From contig NZ_JACGXL010000004.1 of assembly GCF_014138265.1 (NCBI RefSeq), positions 186,001-250,000 of the forward strand: a DNA stretch of 64,000 nt. Direction: 5' to 3'. Each line of letters starts with the position of its first letter. The first letter of the stretch is position 1. The position numbers were made by a program, and so were the translations under genes. The stretch comes from Dokdonella fugitiva (GTDB lineage Bacteria; Pseudomonadota; Gammaproteobacteria; Xanthomonadales; Rhodanobacteraceae). Below, in pieces: positions 1 to 8,674 of the stretch. Under the pieces are notes generated by a model. The model was not told the origin of the DNA and did no database searches. It saw only the letters and a program-made list of their open reading frames with translations.

Positions 1-231
1 TCCAACATAGCTAGCGAAGCTGTCAAGTTGTTGGCGTAAGTCCACGAACTGACGAAAGTTCGCGTCTCCGCCGAGGCGCTGCGCAAGCGTTCCGAGTGTA
101 GTATGCGACCCGCCCTGCGGTTGCGACGGGTTTCGCGCTTGCGCCGCCGTTGTGCACAGCAAAAATCGGCGCAATGTGACGCTCCCGACCCCTCGTGGCA
201 TGGTTCGCAGCCGGCCCCGAGGCTGCCCCGC

Positions 232-237
232 TATGCT
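232..237 (+). promoter_or_regulatory. Possible -10 box for gshB
   Basis: TATGCT lies about 27 bases before the gshB start codon and fits a sigma-70 -10 element. No good -35 is visible at normal spacing. The rest of positions 1-264 shows no supported gene. Confidence 0.3.
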
Positions 238-264
238 CCACCCACGCGCGTCCCGGAAGACTGC

Positions 265-1215
265 ATGACCCGTAACCTAGCCGTGCTGATGGATCCGATC
301 GGCACGATCAACCCGAAGAAGGACACCACCCTGGCGTTGCTGCTCGAAGCGCAGCGCCGCGGCCATTCCCTCCACTACATGACCCAGGGCGACCTCGCGG
401 TGCGCGACGGCGCGGCCTGGGCGCGGCTCGCGCCGCTGGCCGTGCGCGACGACCCGCACGACTGGTTCACCGTCGGCGCCCCGGCCTGGCGGCCGCTCGC
501 CGGCATCGACTACGCGTTCGCGCGCAAGGACCCGCCGGTCGACGCCCAGTTCATCTACGACACGATGGTGCTCGAGCTCGCCCAGCAGGGCGGCGTCGAG
601 GTCGTGAACGACCCGCGCGGCCTGCGCGACGCCAACGAGAAGCTGTTTTCGCTGCAGTTCCCGCAGTGCTGCCCGCCGACCGCGATCGCGCGCGACGCCG
701 CCGAACTCAAGCGCTTCGCCGCCGAGCACGGCGAGGTCGTGCTCAAGCCGCTCGACGGCATGGGCGGGCGCAGCATCTTCCGCTCGCGCCACGGCGACCC
801 GAACCTCAACGTGATCCTCGAAACGCTGACCGGCAACGGCCGCGGCTTCGCGATCGCGCAGAAGTTCATCCCGGAGATCAGTGCGGGCGACAAGCGCATC
901 CTCATGATCGACGGCGAGCCGGTGCCTTACGCGCTCGCGCGAATACCGCAGGGCGACGATTTCCGCGGCAACCTCGCTGCGGGCGGCAAGGGCGTCGGCG
1001 TGCCGCTGTCCGAGCGCGACCGCTGGATCGCCGCGCAGGTCGGCCCCGAGCTGCGCCGGCGTCGCATGCGCTTCGTCGGCCTCGACGTCATCGGCGACTG
1101 GCTCACCGAGATCAACGTGACCTCGCCGACCTGCGCGCGCGAGCTCGACGCGCAGTTCGGCCTCAACATTGCCGGGCTGCTGTTCGACCGGCTCGAAGCT
1201 GGCGCACCCGCCTGA
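265..1215 (+). CDS. gshB: Glutathione synthetase
   Basis: The 316-residue protein matches the usual length of bacterial GshB, the cytoplasmic ATP-grasp ligase that joins gamma-glutamylcysteine to glycine to make glutathione. Visible features are an N-terminal pre-ATP-grasp domain starting MTRNLAVLMDPIGTINPKKD, the segment RKDPPVD near residue 87, the ATP-grasp glycine-rich loop DGMGGRSIF at about 164-172, GDKRIL near 208 and the metal/ATP-binding segment LTEINVTSPT near 280. The ATG at 265 is preceded by GGAAG and begins at the family's usual N-terminus; the frame is open further upstream but that part looks non-coding. The stop overlaps the tonB start (TGATG). The order gshB-tonB-yqgE-yqgF-pyrB is also known from Pseudomonas. 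Confidence 0.97.
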   Translation: MTRNLAVLMDPIGTINPKKDTTLALLLEAQRRGHSLHYMTQGDLAVRDGAAWARLAPLAVRDDPHDWFTVGAPAWRPLAGIDYAFARKDPPVDAQFIYDTMVLELAQQGGVEVVNDPRGLRDANEKLFSLQFPQCCPPTAIARDAAELKRFAAEHGEVVLKPLDGMGGRSIFRSRHGDPNLNVILETLTGNGRGFAIAQKFIPEISAGDKRILMIDGEPVPYALARIPQGDDFRGNLAAGGKGVGVPLSERDRWIAAQVGPELRRRRMRFVGLDVIGDWLTEINVTSPTCARELDAQFGLNIAGLLFDRLEAGAPA

Positions 1216-2075
1216 TGAGCGACCCGACCGCCAGCAGCGCCGATCGCCTCGGCGTCACCCTGCTGTTCTCCGCGGTCGCGCACGCGGTGCTCGCGCTCGG
1301 CATCACGTTCGAGTTCGAAAAGGCGCCGCCGCGCATGCCGTCGCTCGACGTCATCCTCGTGCAGTCGGCCAACAGCGAGAAGCCGGACAAGGCCGACTTC
1401 ATCGCGCAGGCGAGCAACAGCGGTGGCGGCGACGCCGACAAGCCGCATCGACCCGCGCAGCCGCTGTCGAGCCCGGTGCCGAAGGCGACGCCGGGGGTGG
1501 CACCCATCCCGCTCGACGACGGCGCGCCGCGGCCGACGCCGCCGAGCCCGACCGAGATGCTCACCCAGCGCGCCTCGACCTATCGCATCACGACCGATCG
1601 TCGCACGCCCGAGGCCGACCCCGAGCCGGATCGCGACGAACGCGAAACCGATCAGCGCAAGGTCGAGATGGCACGCCTCGCGCAGGAGATCCAGCACGAA
1701 TCCGAGCAGTACGCGAAGCGGCCCAAGCGCAAGTACATCTCGGCGAACACGCAGGAGTACGAGTACGCCGCGTACATGCGCGCGTGGGTCGCGCGGATCG
1801 AGCGCATCGGCAACCTCAACTATCCCGACGAGGCGCGGCGGCGCCAGCTGCACGGTCAGCTCGTGCTCACGGTCGGCCTCGATCGCAAGGGCAAGGTGAA
1901 GAGCATCGACGTGATCCAGTCGAGCGGGCACAAGGTGCTCGACGACGCGGCGATCCGCATCGTGCGCCTCGCCGAACCGTTCCCGGCGCTGCCCGAGAGC
2001 AAGGAACAGGTCGACGAGCTGTACATCAGCCGCACCTGGCAGTTCCTCCCCGGCGACATCCTGCGCAACCGCTGA
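1215..2075 (+). CDS. TonB-like energy transducer (TonB C-terminal domain)
   Basis: This 286-residue protein has one hydrophobic segment at residues 13-31, a proline-, aspartate- and glutamate-rich periplasmic linker at about 80-180 with charged, probably helical stretches, and a TonB C-terminal domain at about 190-283 (NYPDEARRRQLHGQ, then SSGHKVLDDAAIRI). TonB proteins transmit proton-motive force from ExbB/ExbD to outer-membrane receptors. No exbB or exbD is next to it. Its place behind gshB corresponds to the TonB-like gene beside the pil genes of Pseudomonas, so it may serve another envelope task than iron uptake. It overlaps gshB by one base and is probably co-transcribed with it. Confidence 0.9.
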   Translation: MSDPTASSADRLGVTLLFSAVAHAVLALGITFEFEKAPPRMPSLDVILVQSANSEKPDKADFIAQASNSGGGDADKPHRPAQPLSSPVPKATPGVAPIPLDDGAPRPTPPSPTEMLTQRASTYRITTDRRTPEADPEPDRDERETDQRKVEMARLAQEIQHESEQYAKRPKRKYISANTQEYEYAAYMRAWVARIERIGNLNYPDEARRRQLHGQLVLTVGLDRKGKVKSIDVIQSSGHKVLDDAAIRIVRLAEPFPALPESKEQVDELYISRTWQFLPGDILRNR

Positions 2076-2212
2076 GCGAGGCCCGGAGCGCCCGTCCGGG
2101 TGGTGCAGCGCACGCGGAGTGCGGATCCGAGCCGGTGCGGATGCGCCGATTCGACGGCGATCGCGCGCGATTCCCGTTCAGCGCGTCCTTAGGCCCGCCC
2201 GCGCGGCTCGCG

Positions 2213-2218
2213 TACAAT
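2213..2218 (+). promoter_or_regulatory. -10 box directly in front of yqgE
   Basis: TACAAT is followed after only six bases by the yqgE ATG at 2225. A transcript starting at the usual distance would begin at or within the start codon, so the mRNA could be leaderless. No Shine-Dalgarno sequence is visible. Confidence 0.5.
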
Positions 2219-2224
2219 CGCGCC

Positions 2225-2788
2225 ATGGCCGACAGCACGCCACTCACCAACCAGCTGCTCATCGCGATGCCGACCTTGCGCGATCCGAACTTCGCGCGCG
2301 GCGTCGCGTTCCTGTGCCAGCACGGCGAGGACGGCGCGATGGGGCTCATGATCAACCGCCTGTCGGAGTACCGCCTCGGCGACGTGCTCGCGCAGATGAA
2401 CATGCATTCGGAGTTCGCCGACGTCGTCGATGCACCGGTGCTGATCGGCGGGCCGGTGCAGCCGGAGCGCGGCTTCGTGCTGCATTCGCCCGGCGGCGAC
2501 TGGGAATCCTCGTTCCGCATCTCCGAGCAGATCGCGGTGACCACGTCGCGCGACATCCTCGTCGCGATGGCTGCGGGCAAGGGTCCACGCCACGCGGTCG
2601 TCACGCTCGGCTATTCGGGCTGGAGCCCGGGCCAGCTCGAGCAGGAGCTGTGCGAGAACCACTGGCTCACCGCGCCCGCGACCGAGCACGTGCTGTTCGA
2701 GACGCCGCTCGAGGACCGCTGGGAAGCCGCTGCCGGCCTCGTCGGCGTGAACCTGTTCCAGCTCGCGAGCTATGCCGGCCACGCCTGA
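2225..2788 (+). CDS. yqgE: YqgE/AlgH family protein
   Basis: At 187 residues this equals the length of E. coli YqgE. Family landmarks are the N-terminal LLIAMPTLRDPNFARGVAFL, then GLMINR near residue 40, GGPVQPERGFVLH in the middle and GYSGWSPGQLEQEL toward the C-terminus. The family (DUF179, called AlgH in Pseudomonas) is cytoplasmic; its biochemical role is not settled, though AlgH was linked to alginate regulation. Its 3' end overlaps yqgF by 17 bases, a common arrangement for this pair that implies translational coupling. Confidence 0.95.
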   Translation: MADSTPLTNQLLIAMPTLRDPNFARGVAFLCQHGEDGAMGLMINRLSEYRLGDVLAQMNMHSEFADVVDAPVLIGGPVQPERGFVLHSPGGDWESSFRISEQIAVTTSRDILVAMAAGKGPRHAVVTLGYSGWSPGQLEQELCENHWLTAPATEHVLFETPLEDRWEAAAGLVGVNLFQLASYAGHA

Positions 2789-3221
2789 GGGCACCGCACT
2801 CGCGTTCGACGTCGGCACGCGCCTGATCGGCATCGCGGTCGGCAACTCGATCTCGGCGAGTGCGCGCCCGCTCGTCGCACTGGTCGCCGACGACTGGACG
2901 CGCCTCGACACGCTCGTCGCCGACTGGCGGCCCGATCACCTCGTGGTCGGCCTGCCGCTCGCGCTGGACGGCGGCGAACAACCGATGAGCCGACGCGCGC
3001 GCGCGTTCGCCGAGGCGCTGCACCGGCGCTACGCGAAACCCGTGCACCTCGTCGACGAACGCAACACCTCGCGCGAGGCGGCCCGCCGCTTCGCGGCGCA
3101 GCGCGCGAGCGGCGCGGCACGGCGCAAGGACGCGGCGGCGATCGACGCGCTCGCCGCGCAGATCATCCTGGAACACTGGCTGGCCGGCGCGCACGAAAGC
3201 GCGGGCTGGCCGGCGAACTGA
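2772..3221 (+). CDS. yqgF: YqgF/RuvX Holliday junction resolvase-like nuclease
   Basis: The 149-residue protein has the RNase H-like fold signature of YqgF: AFDVGTRLIGIAVGN at the N-terminus with the first catalytic Asp, VVGLPLALDG in the middle and VDERNTSREA with the later acidic residue. The family is implicated in 16S rRNA 5'-end maturation and is called a putative Holliday junction resolvase. It starts inside the end of yqgE, with the ATG at 2772, and ends 20 bases before pyrB. Confidence 0.95.
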   Translation: MPATPEGTALAFDVGTRLIGIAVGNSISASARPLVALVADDWTRLDTLVADWRPDHLVVGLPLALDGGEQPMSRRARAFAEALHRRYAKPVHLVDERNTSREAARRFAAQRASGAARRKDAAAIDALAAQIILEHWLAGAHESAGWPAN

Positions 3222-3241
3222 CCCGAGAGGAAGACACGACG

Positions 3242-4189
3242 ATGTCCGATCCGTCCATCGACGCCGACGGCCGCCTGCGCCACCTGATCACGCTCGACGG
3301 CCTCGGCCGCGCGCGCATCGAAGGCCTGCTCGACCGCGCCACGTCGTTGCGCGAGCAGTTCCGTGCCGGCTCGACGTCGTTGCCGCTGCTCGCCGGGCGC
3401 ACCGTCGTCAACCTGTTCTTCGAGGCGTCGACGCGCACGCGCACGAGCTTCGAGCTCGCCGCGCGCCGCCTCGGTGCGACGGTCGTGAACTTCGACATCG
3501 CCAGCTCCTCGACCAGCAAGGGCGAAACCCTGGAGGACACGCTCGCGACGATCGAGGCGATGGGCACCGATGCGTTCATCGTGCGCCACAAGGAGAACGG
3601 TACGCCGGCGCGGCTCGCCGCGCACGCGCGTCGCGCGGCGATCCTCAATGCGGGCGACGGCAACCGCGCGCACCCGACCCAGGGCCTGCTCGACCTGCTG
3701 ACGATCCGCGACCACAAGAAGCGCGTCGAGGGCCTGCGCGTGGCGATCTGCGGCGACATCCGCCACTCGCGCGTCGCGCGCTCCGACGTGCACGGGCTGC
3801 ACGCGCTCGGCGCCGCGGAAATCCGCCTGTGCGGCCCCGCCGCGCTGCTGCCGGACGCCGGCGAATTTCCCGGCTGCACCCTGTCCGGCGATCTGGACGC
3901 GGCCCTCGACGGCGTCGACGTGGTCGTCATGCTGCGCATCCAGAAGGAGCGCATCGAGGGCCTGCCCGGCCTCGACGAGCACGCGTACTTCGCGCGCTAC
4001 GGCCTCGATCGCACGCGCCTGGCGCGGGCGAAGCGCGACGCGATCGTCATGCATCCGGGGCCGATGAACCGTGGCATCGAGATCGCGGCGGACGTCGCCG
4101 ACGGTGCGCAGTCGGTGATCCTCGAACAGGTCGCGAACGGCATCTACGCGCGCATGGCCGTGCTGGCGGAACTGCTCGCCGCGCGTTGA
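3242..4189 (+). CDS. pyrB: Aspartate carbamoyltransferase catalytic chain
   Basis: This 315-residue enzyme makes carbamoyl-aspartate in pyrimidine synthesis. The carbamoyl-phosphate loop EASTRTRTSFELAARRLGA lies at about residues 61-79, HPTQGLLDLLTI in the middle and the C-terminal HPGPMNRGIEI carries the aspartate-binding arginine region. GAGAGGAAG stands before the ATG. In Pseudomonas the gene between yqgF and pyrB is pyrR, which is absent here, and no pyrC-like or pyrI gene follows. Regulation must therefore differ from the PyrR-linked arrangement. Confidence 0.97.
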   Translation: MSDPSIDADGRLRHLITLDGLGRARIEGLLDRATSLREQFRAGSTSLPLLAGRTVVNLFFEASTRTRTSFELAARRLGATVVNFDIASSSTSKGETLEDTLATIEAMGTDAFIVRHKENGTPARLAAHARRAAILNAGDGNRAHPTQGLLDLLTIRDHKKRVEGLRVAICGDIRHSRVARSDVHGLHALGAAEIRLCGPAALLPDAGEFPGCTLSGDLDAALDGVDVVVMLRIQKERIEGLPGLDEHAYFARYGLDRTRLARAKRDAIVMHPGPMNRGIEIAADVADGAQSVILEQVANGIYARMAVLAELLAAR

Positions 4190-4236
4190 CGACACGCCAC
4201 CGCGCGCCGCGGCGACGGGGCGCCGGTGCGCCCTGC

Positions 4237-4242
4237 TAGACT
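4237..4242 (+). promoter_or_regulatory. Extended -10 promoter of the 4267 lipoprotein gene
   Basis: TGC-TAGACT lies 25 bases before the start codon. The same TGCTAGA core recurs before valS, proS and the gene at 44078, which supports it as a real promoter element. Confidence 0.5.
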
Positions 4243-4266
4243 GCCTTCCCACTCCCTGGGGAAGAC

Positions 4267-5943
4267 ATGTCCATGCGCACACGGATCCTGCGCCACCTCG
4301 CCCTGGCCGCCACCCTCGTCGCGGTCGCCGGCTGCGGCAAGAAGGCCGACACCACCACGCCGCTCGCGTTCGTCCCGGCCGACACGCCCTACCTGTTCGC
4401 GAACATCGAACCCGCGCCCGACAGCGCGATCGCGCACTGGCGCGAACAGATGCAGGGCGCGTGGCCGCTGTTCACCGACATGATGGACGAGATGCTCGCC
4501 CAGGTCGGCAAGACGGACGCGGACAGCGCCGCGCCGAAGGTGCTGAAGGCGGTGCTCGACGAAATGCGCGGGCGCAGCACGCCCGAGCAGTGGCGCGAGA
4601 TCGGCTTCGACCCGAAGGCGCACGCGGCGTTCTACGGCGTCGACCTGCTGCCGGTGATGCGCCTCGAACTCGCCGATCCGGACGCGTTCCGCGCGATGAT
4701 CGCGCGGATCGAACAGAAGTCGGGCACGGCGCTCGGCACGACGCGCATCGGCGAGCAGGACGTACGCACGTTCGGCAACGACGAGGCGCGTGGCCTCGTC
4801 GCGATCGAAGGCAAGCACCTCGTCGTCGCGTTCGCCGCCGGCGGCGCCGACGAAGCGCTCGAACGCAAGTTGCTCGGCATCGACCGGCCGGCGCAGGTTC
4901 TCGACGCGAGCGCGCTGGCCGACTTCAACAAGGCGCGCGGCTACCTGCCGTACGGCAGCGGCTGGGTCGACACGCGCCGCCTCGTCGCGATGATCGCCGC
5001 GAAGGCGGCCGCCGGCGATCCGGCCAAGGCGCCCGATGCGACCTGCCGCGACGAGATCGACGCGCTCGCGGCGAAGGCACCGCGCCTCGCGATCGGCTAC
5101 CGCGATCTCGACGACAAGCGCATGACGATGCATGCGCGCATCGAACTCGATCCCGTGCTCGCGAAGTCGCTGTCGGCGCTCGCCGCGCCGCTGCCGGGCA
5201 GCACGCCGGACGACGCCCTGCTCGATTTCGCGCTCGCGGCCCCCGTGCTCAAGGCGCGCGACTTCCTCGTCGCGCAAGCCGACGCGGTCACCAAGGCACC
5301 GTTCCGCTGCGCCGAACTCGCCTCGATCAACCAAAGCATGGCGGAGGCGAAGGCGAAGCTCGCGCAGACGATCCCGCCGCCGTTCGGCGACCTCAGCGGC
5401 GCACGCGTCACGCTCAGCCGCTTCGCATGGCCCGCGGGCGAGGCGAGCATGCCCGACGTCGCCGGAACCTTCCTCCTCGGCAGCTCCAACCCGGCGCTCC
5501 TCGCCAGCCTCGCGCAGATGACGTCGCCGGCGCTCGCGGGCATCGCGATCGCACCGGACGGCAAACCGGTCGCGATCCCGTCGGCCGCGCTACCGCCGCA
5601 ACTCGCCGGCAAGCTCGACCTCGACGTCGCGATGACGACCAGTGCGATCGGCGTGTCCTTCGGCAAGGACGAAGCGCAGCGGCTCGCCGCCGCGATCGCC
5701 GCGCCCGCGGCCGCGGACGGCACGCTTTTCACGATGCGCCTTCGCGGCGAGATGTACGCGAAGTTCGCCGACGCGATGGACCGCTTCAGCGCATCGCTCC
5801 CGCCGGAGTCGCGCAAGCAGCTCGACACGCAGCGCAAGCTCTACGCGCTGTACGCGCAGTGGTTCGACCACATCGATGCGCGCATGGCGCTCGTGCCCGA
5901 AGGCGTCGACTTCAGCGAGAGCGTCACGTTCGGCGCGCACTGA
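4267..5943 (+). CDS. Large predicted lipoprotein of unknown function
   Basis: The 558-residue product begins with a lipoprotein signal (VAVAGC, lipid-modified Cys at residue 23, followed by GKK). The rest is soluble and rich in alanine, aspartate and lysine with no transmembrane segment, so it is probably anchored at the periplasmic side of a membrane. The section PLAFVPADTPYLFANIEP after the lipobox resembles the opening of DUF3352-like proteins, but I cannot assign a family. An internal ATG at 4273 is an equally possible start. It has its own candidate promoter and stands convergent to the sulfotransferase gene with only 15 bases between. Confidence 0.85.
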   Translation: MSMRTRILRHLALAATLVAVAGCGKKADTTTPLAFVPADTPYLFANIEPAPDSAIAHWREQMQGAWPLFTDMMDEMLAQVGKTDADSAAPKVLKAVLDEMRGRSTPEQWREIGFDPKAHAAFYGVDLLPVMRLELADPDAFRAMIARIEQKSGTALGTTRIGEQDVRTFGNDEARGLVAIEGKHLVVAFAAGGADEALERKLLGIDRPAQVLDASALADFNKARGYLPYGSGWVDTRRLVAMIAAKAAAGDPAKAPDATCRDEIDALAAKAPRLAIGYRDLDDKRMTMHARIELDPVLAKSLSALAAPLPGSTPDDALLDFALAAPVLKARDFLVAQADAVTKAPFRCAELASINQSMAEAKAKLAQTIPPPFGDLSGARVTLSRFAWPAGEASMPDVAGTFLLGSSNPALLASLAQMTSPALAGIAIAPDGKPVAIPSAALPPQLAGKLDLDVAMTTSAIGVSFGKDEAQRLAAAIAAPAAADGTLFTMRLRGEMYAKFADAMDRFSASLPPESRKQLDTQRKLYALYAQWFDHIDARMALVPEGVDFSESVTFGAH

Positions 5944-5958
5944 GCGAGCCGTGCCCGG

Positions 5959-6606
5959 TCAAGGCGCGCCGCGCTCGAACAGCGCGCGCGCCTCGTCGTA
6001 GAGGCGGCAGTCGTTCGCATTGAGGGCGGCGATGCGCGCCCGCGCCGTCGCCGGCAAGGCGTATCCGCCGGTCGCGTCGTCGTTTCGATTGTCCGTCGCA
6101 TCGTCCCATTCGATGCCGACGAGCTGCCGCAGGCGCCGTTGCGACTCGGCCATCTCCTCGACGATGCCGAGGAAGAAGAAATCTGCGGGGCGATATCGGC
6201 CGAAGAAGCGTGACGCGACGTTGCGCATGCGCGGCAGCGCGGCGAACGCCTCGAGGTCGAGCCGCTCCTGCACGAGCCGGCGGCAATCCGGATTGCGCGG
6301 ATCCGGCACGCGTTTCCAGTAGTGATAGTGGCTGGCGACGCGCTGCACGGGATCGCGCAGCCAGCTGACGAGGCGCGCGCGCGCGCCGAGGTGATCGTAC
6401 TTGTCGGCGATGAAATGACCGTGCACGCAGGCGAAACCGGCGAGTCGCGCCACCGATGGCGCCGGATTCGCGAAGCGGCGCCAGAGGTGGCCCGGCGCGA
6501 GCGGACGGTCGGCGTAGTCGAGCAACAGGCGATCGCCGAAATGGCGTTCCAGTCGGGTGCGGAACGCCGTGCCTGCGGTCTTCGGTACGTGCACGGAGAT
6601 CAGCAT
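5959..6606 (-). CDS. Sulfotransferase family protein
   Basis: The 215-residue protein opens with ISVHVPKTAGTAFRTRL, the 5'-phosphosulfate-binding loop of PAPS-dependent sulfotransferases, and has SWLRDPVQRVASHYHYW near residues 81-97, the 3'-phosphate-binding motif. The substrate is unknown; members of this compact group usually sulfate carbohydrates or lipids. The start overlaps the upstream methyltransferase gene by seven bases, and that gene overlaps pilU, so the three are probably translated from one mRNA. The open frame continues upstream, but the signature begins right at this ATG. Confidence 0.88.
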   Translation of the reverse strand: MLISVHVPKTAGTAFRTRLERHFGDRLLLDYADRPLAPGHLWRRFANPAPSVARLAGFACVHGHFIADKYDHLGARARLVSWLRDPVQRVASHYHYWKRVPDPRNPDCRRLVQERLDLEAFAALPRMRNVASRFFGRYRPADFFFLGIVEEMAESQRRLRQLVGIEWDDATDNRNDDATGGYALPATARARIAALNANDCRLYDEARALFERGAP

Positions 6607-7430
6607 GCGCCATCGCCCTCGCCACCGCGCTCGGCTTCGTTGGCGACGACCCATCGGCGCCCGATCCAGCCCTTGCCGGCAGCCGCATCGTCGCTCGAGT
6701 CGAGCAACCTCAGGTGCGGCTTCGCCACGAGGCTTCGCGCGAGCGCCGGTTCGGACAACGCGTGCATTTCGAAGACCGCATTGCGACGCCACACGATGCG
6801 ACGCATCAGGTTCAGCGCCCCGGTAGGCACGTGTTCGAACACCTTGCCGCGCCAGCTCCGGTCCGCGCCCACGACGAACTGGAACGCGGCGACGCCACCC
6901 GGGGCGAGGACGCGGTAGAACTCGTCGATGTAGGCCGTCGCGAGTTCGGCGGGGATGTGCTGCAGCGTGATGTGCGAGAACACGAAATCGACGCTCGCGT
7001 CGGCGATGCCCTCGATGCGCGGCGAAGCGTTGCAGCGGAACTCCGCGTTGCCGAGATCGGCGTTGAGCCGGCGCGCAGTCTCGATCATGCTCGAGGACAC
7101 GTCGATGCCGACGGCGTGTTCGAAATGCGCGGCGAGCGCACGCGTGAGGCGCCCGGCGCCGCAGCCGAAATCCAACGCGAGCCGCCTGCCGCGCGGGTAG
7201 CCGCGGACGGACACTGCCGCGAGCGAGGCGCCGACTTCGAGGTTTCCGGTCGCGAGGAATTCGTGCGGATCCCAACGCCGGCCGCGCTTGTCGGCCTGCG
7301 ACAGCACCGCCCACAACGGATCGTCGCGCCCGAGCGTCTCCCAGACGCGGCGCAGGCGATCGAGTTCGGGCGTGTTCGGCGGACGGGGGCTTGCGTCGGA
7401 CGCGTCAGGTTTCAACGAGTTCGACACCAT
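6600..7430 (-). CDS. Class I SAM-dependent methyltransferase
   Basis: The 276-residue protein has the S-adenosylmethionine-binding motif LALDFGCGAGRLTRALAAHF at about residues 84-103, then the acidic loop GIDVSSSMIETAR and the motif IV/post-motif region DFVFSHITLQHIP. These mark a type 11-like small-molecule or glycan methyltransferase; the target is unknown. The ATG at 7430 lies inside the last 26 bases of pilU in another frame, and the 3' end overlaps the sulfotransferase start. A methylation-sulfation pair suggests decoration of one secreted molecule, which is inference. Confidence 0.88.
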   Translation of the reverse strand: MVSNSLKPDASDASPRPPNTPELDRLRRVWETLGRDDPLWAVLSQADKRGRRWDPHEFLATGNLEVGASLAAVSVRGYPRGRRLALDFGCGAGRLTRALAAHFEHAVGIDVSSSMIETARRLNADLGNAEFRCNASPRIEGIADASVDFVFSHITLQHIPAELATAYIDEFYRVLAPGGVAAFQFVVGADRSWRGKVFEHVPTGALNLMRRIVWRRNAVFEMHALSEPALARSLVAKPHLRLLDSSDDAAAGKGWIGRRWVVANEAERGGEGDGAC

Positions 7431-8535
7431 CGAGACCCTGGCTCAGCGTGTGCGCGTCGCCGCCCTGGGCGAGCTTGATGCGCAGGCGCACTTCGTTCGC
7501 CGAGTCGGCATGGCGCAATGCGTCCTCGTAGCTGATCTCGCCGGCCTGGTACAGCGTGAACAGGCTCTGGTCGAAGGTCTGCATGCCGAGGTTGGTCGAT
7601 TCCTTCATCACGTCCTTGAGCTTGTGGATCTCGCCCTGGCGGATGTAGTCCTGCACGAGCGGCGTGCCGAGCATGACCTCCATCGCGACGCGGCGCGCCT
7701 TGCCGTCCGGCGTCGGGATCAGCTGCTGGGCGACCACGCCCTTGAGGTTGAGCGACAGGTCCATGAACAGCTGCTCGCGGCGGTCCGCGGCGAAGAAATG
7801 GATTATGCGGTCCATCGCCTGGTTGGCGTTGTTCGCGTGCAGCGTGCACAGGCAGAGGTGGCCCGTCTCGGAGAAGTTGATCGCGTGTTCCATCGTCTCG
7901 CGCGTGCGCACCTCGCCGATCATGATGACGTCGGGCGCCTGGCGCAGCGTGTTCTTCAGCGCGTTCTCCCAGCTGTCGGTGTCGATGCCGAGTTCGCGCT
8001 GCGTGACGATGCAGCCTTCGTGCTTGTGCACGTATTCGATCGGGTCCTCGATCGTGATGATGTGGCCGGTCGAGTTCTGGTTGCGATAGCCGATCATCGC
8101 CGCGAGCGAGGTCGACTTGCCGGTGCCGGTCGCGCCGACGAAGATGATGATGCCGCGCTTGGTCATCGCCAGCGACTTGATCACCGGCGGCAGGCTGAGC
8201 TCCTCCACCGTCGGGATCTTCGTCTCGATGCGACGCAGCACCATGCCGACGCAGTTGCGCTGGTAGAAGCACGACACGCGGAAGCGGCCGACGCCGGTGA
8301 CCGAGATCGCGAACTGGCACTCGTGCGTCTTCTCGAACTCCTCGCGCTGCGACGGCGTCATCACGTTGAGGACCATGTCGCGAGATTGCTGCGGCGTGAG
8401 CGCGTTCTGCGTGATCGGCGTGATGCGGCCGTTGACCTTCATCGACGGCGCGACGCCGGCCGTGATGAACAGGTCCGACGCCTTCTTGTGCGTCATCAAC
8501 TTCAGATACGAGGTGAAATCGACGCTGCTGCTCAT
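7405..8535 (-). CDS. pilU: Type IV pilus retraction ATPase PilU
   Basis: This 376-residue hexameric ATPase has the PilT/PilU layout: an N-terminal PAS-like domain (YLKLMTHKKASDLFITAGVA), Walker A GATGTGKST, the Asp box IEDPIEYVHKHE, a Walker B region (DVIMIGEVRTRETME) and the His box TLHANNANQAMDRI. The HECQFAIS segment and C-terminal LSQGLDGVE extension are typical of PilU rather than PilT. ATG 8535 was chosen over ATG 8541 because GGGGA stands eight bases upstream and it gives the MSSSVDFTS start expected from Xanthomonas PilU. No pilT lies beside it; instead a methyltransferase and a sulfotransferase gene follow in overlap. Confidence 0.95.
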   Translation of the reverse strand: MSSSVDFTSYLKLMTHKKASDLFITAGVAPSMKVNGRITPITQNALTPQQSRDMVLNVMTPSQREEFEKTHECQFAISVTGVGRFRVSCFYQRNCVGMVLRRIETKIPTVEELSLPPVIKSLAMTKRGIIIFVGATGTGKSTSLAAMIGYRNQNSTGHIITIEDPIEYVHKHEGCIVTQRELGIDTDSWENALKNTLRQAPDVIMIGEVRTRETMEHAINFSETGHLCLCTLHANNANQAMDRIIHFFAADRREQLFMDLSLNLKGVVAQQLIPTPDGKARRVAMEVMLGTPLVQDYIRQGEIHKLKDVMKESTNLGMQTFDQSLFTLYQAGEISYEDALRHADSANEVRLRIKLAQGGDAHTLSQGLDGVELVET

Positions 8536-8574
8536 GGCCATTCCCCGAGCCGGATTTCCGACCGGCGTCGCTTC

Positions 8575-8580
8575 ATCTTA
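8575..8580 (-). promoter_or_regulatory. Possible -10 box of the pilU operon
   Basis: On the minus strand TAAGAT stands about 40 bases before the pilU start. No convincing -35 accompanies it. Confidence 0.35.
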
Positions 8581-8644
8581 CACCGCGCCGGGCCGGCCGC
8601 CGCGGCGATCGGCGCACATTTTGGCCTTGTTCGGCGCCATTTGC

Positions 8645-8664
8645 CGGCCCGCCGCGGCGGGCCG
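8645..8664 (-). terminator. GC-rich hairpin behind lptG
   Basis: CGGCCCGCCGCGGCGGGCCG is a perfect 20-base palindrome starting ten bases beyond the lptG stop codon. It lacks a following T tract, so it could also be a factor-dependent or mRNA-stabilising stem. Confidence 0.35.
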
Positions 8665-8674
8665 CCGGGTGCGC

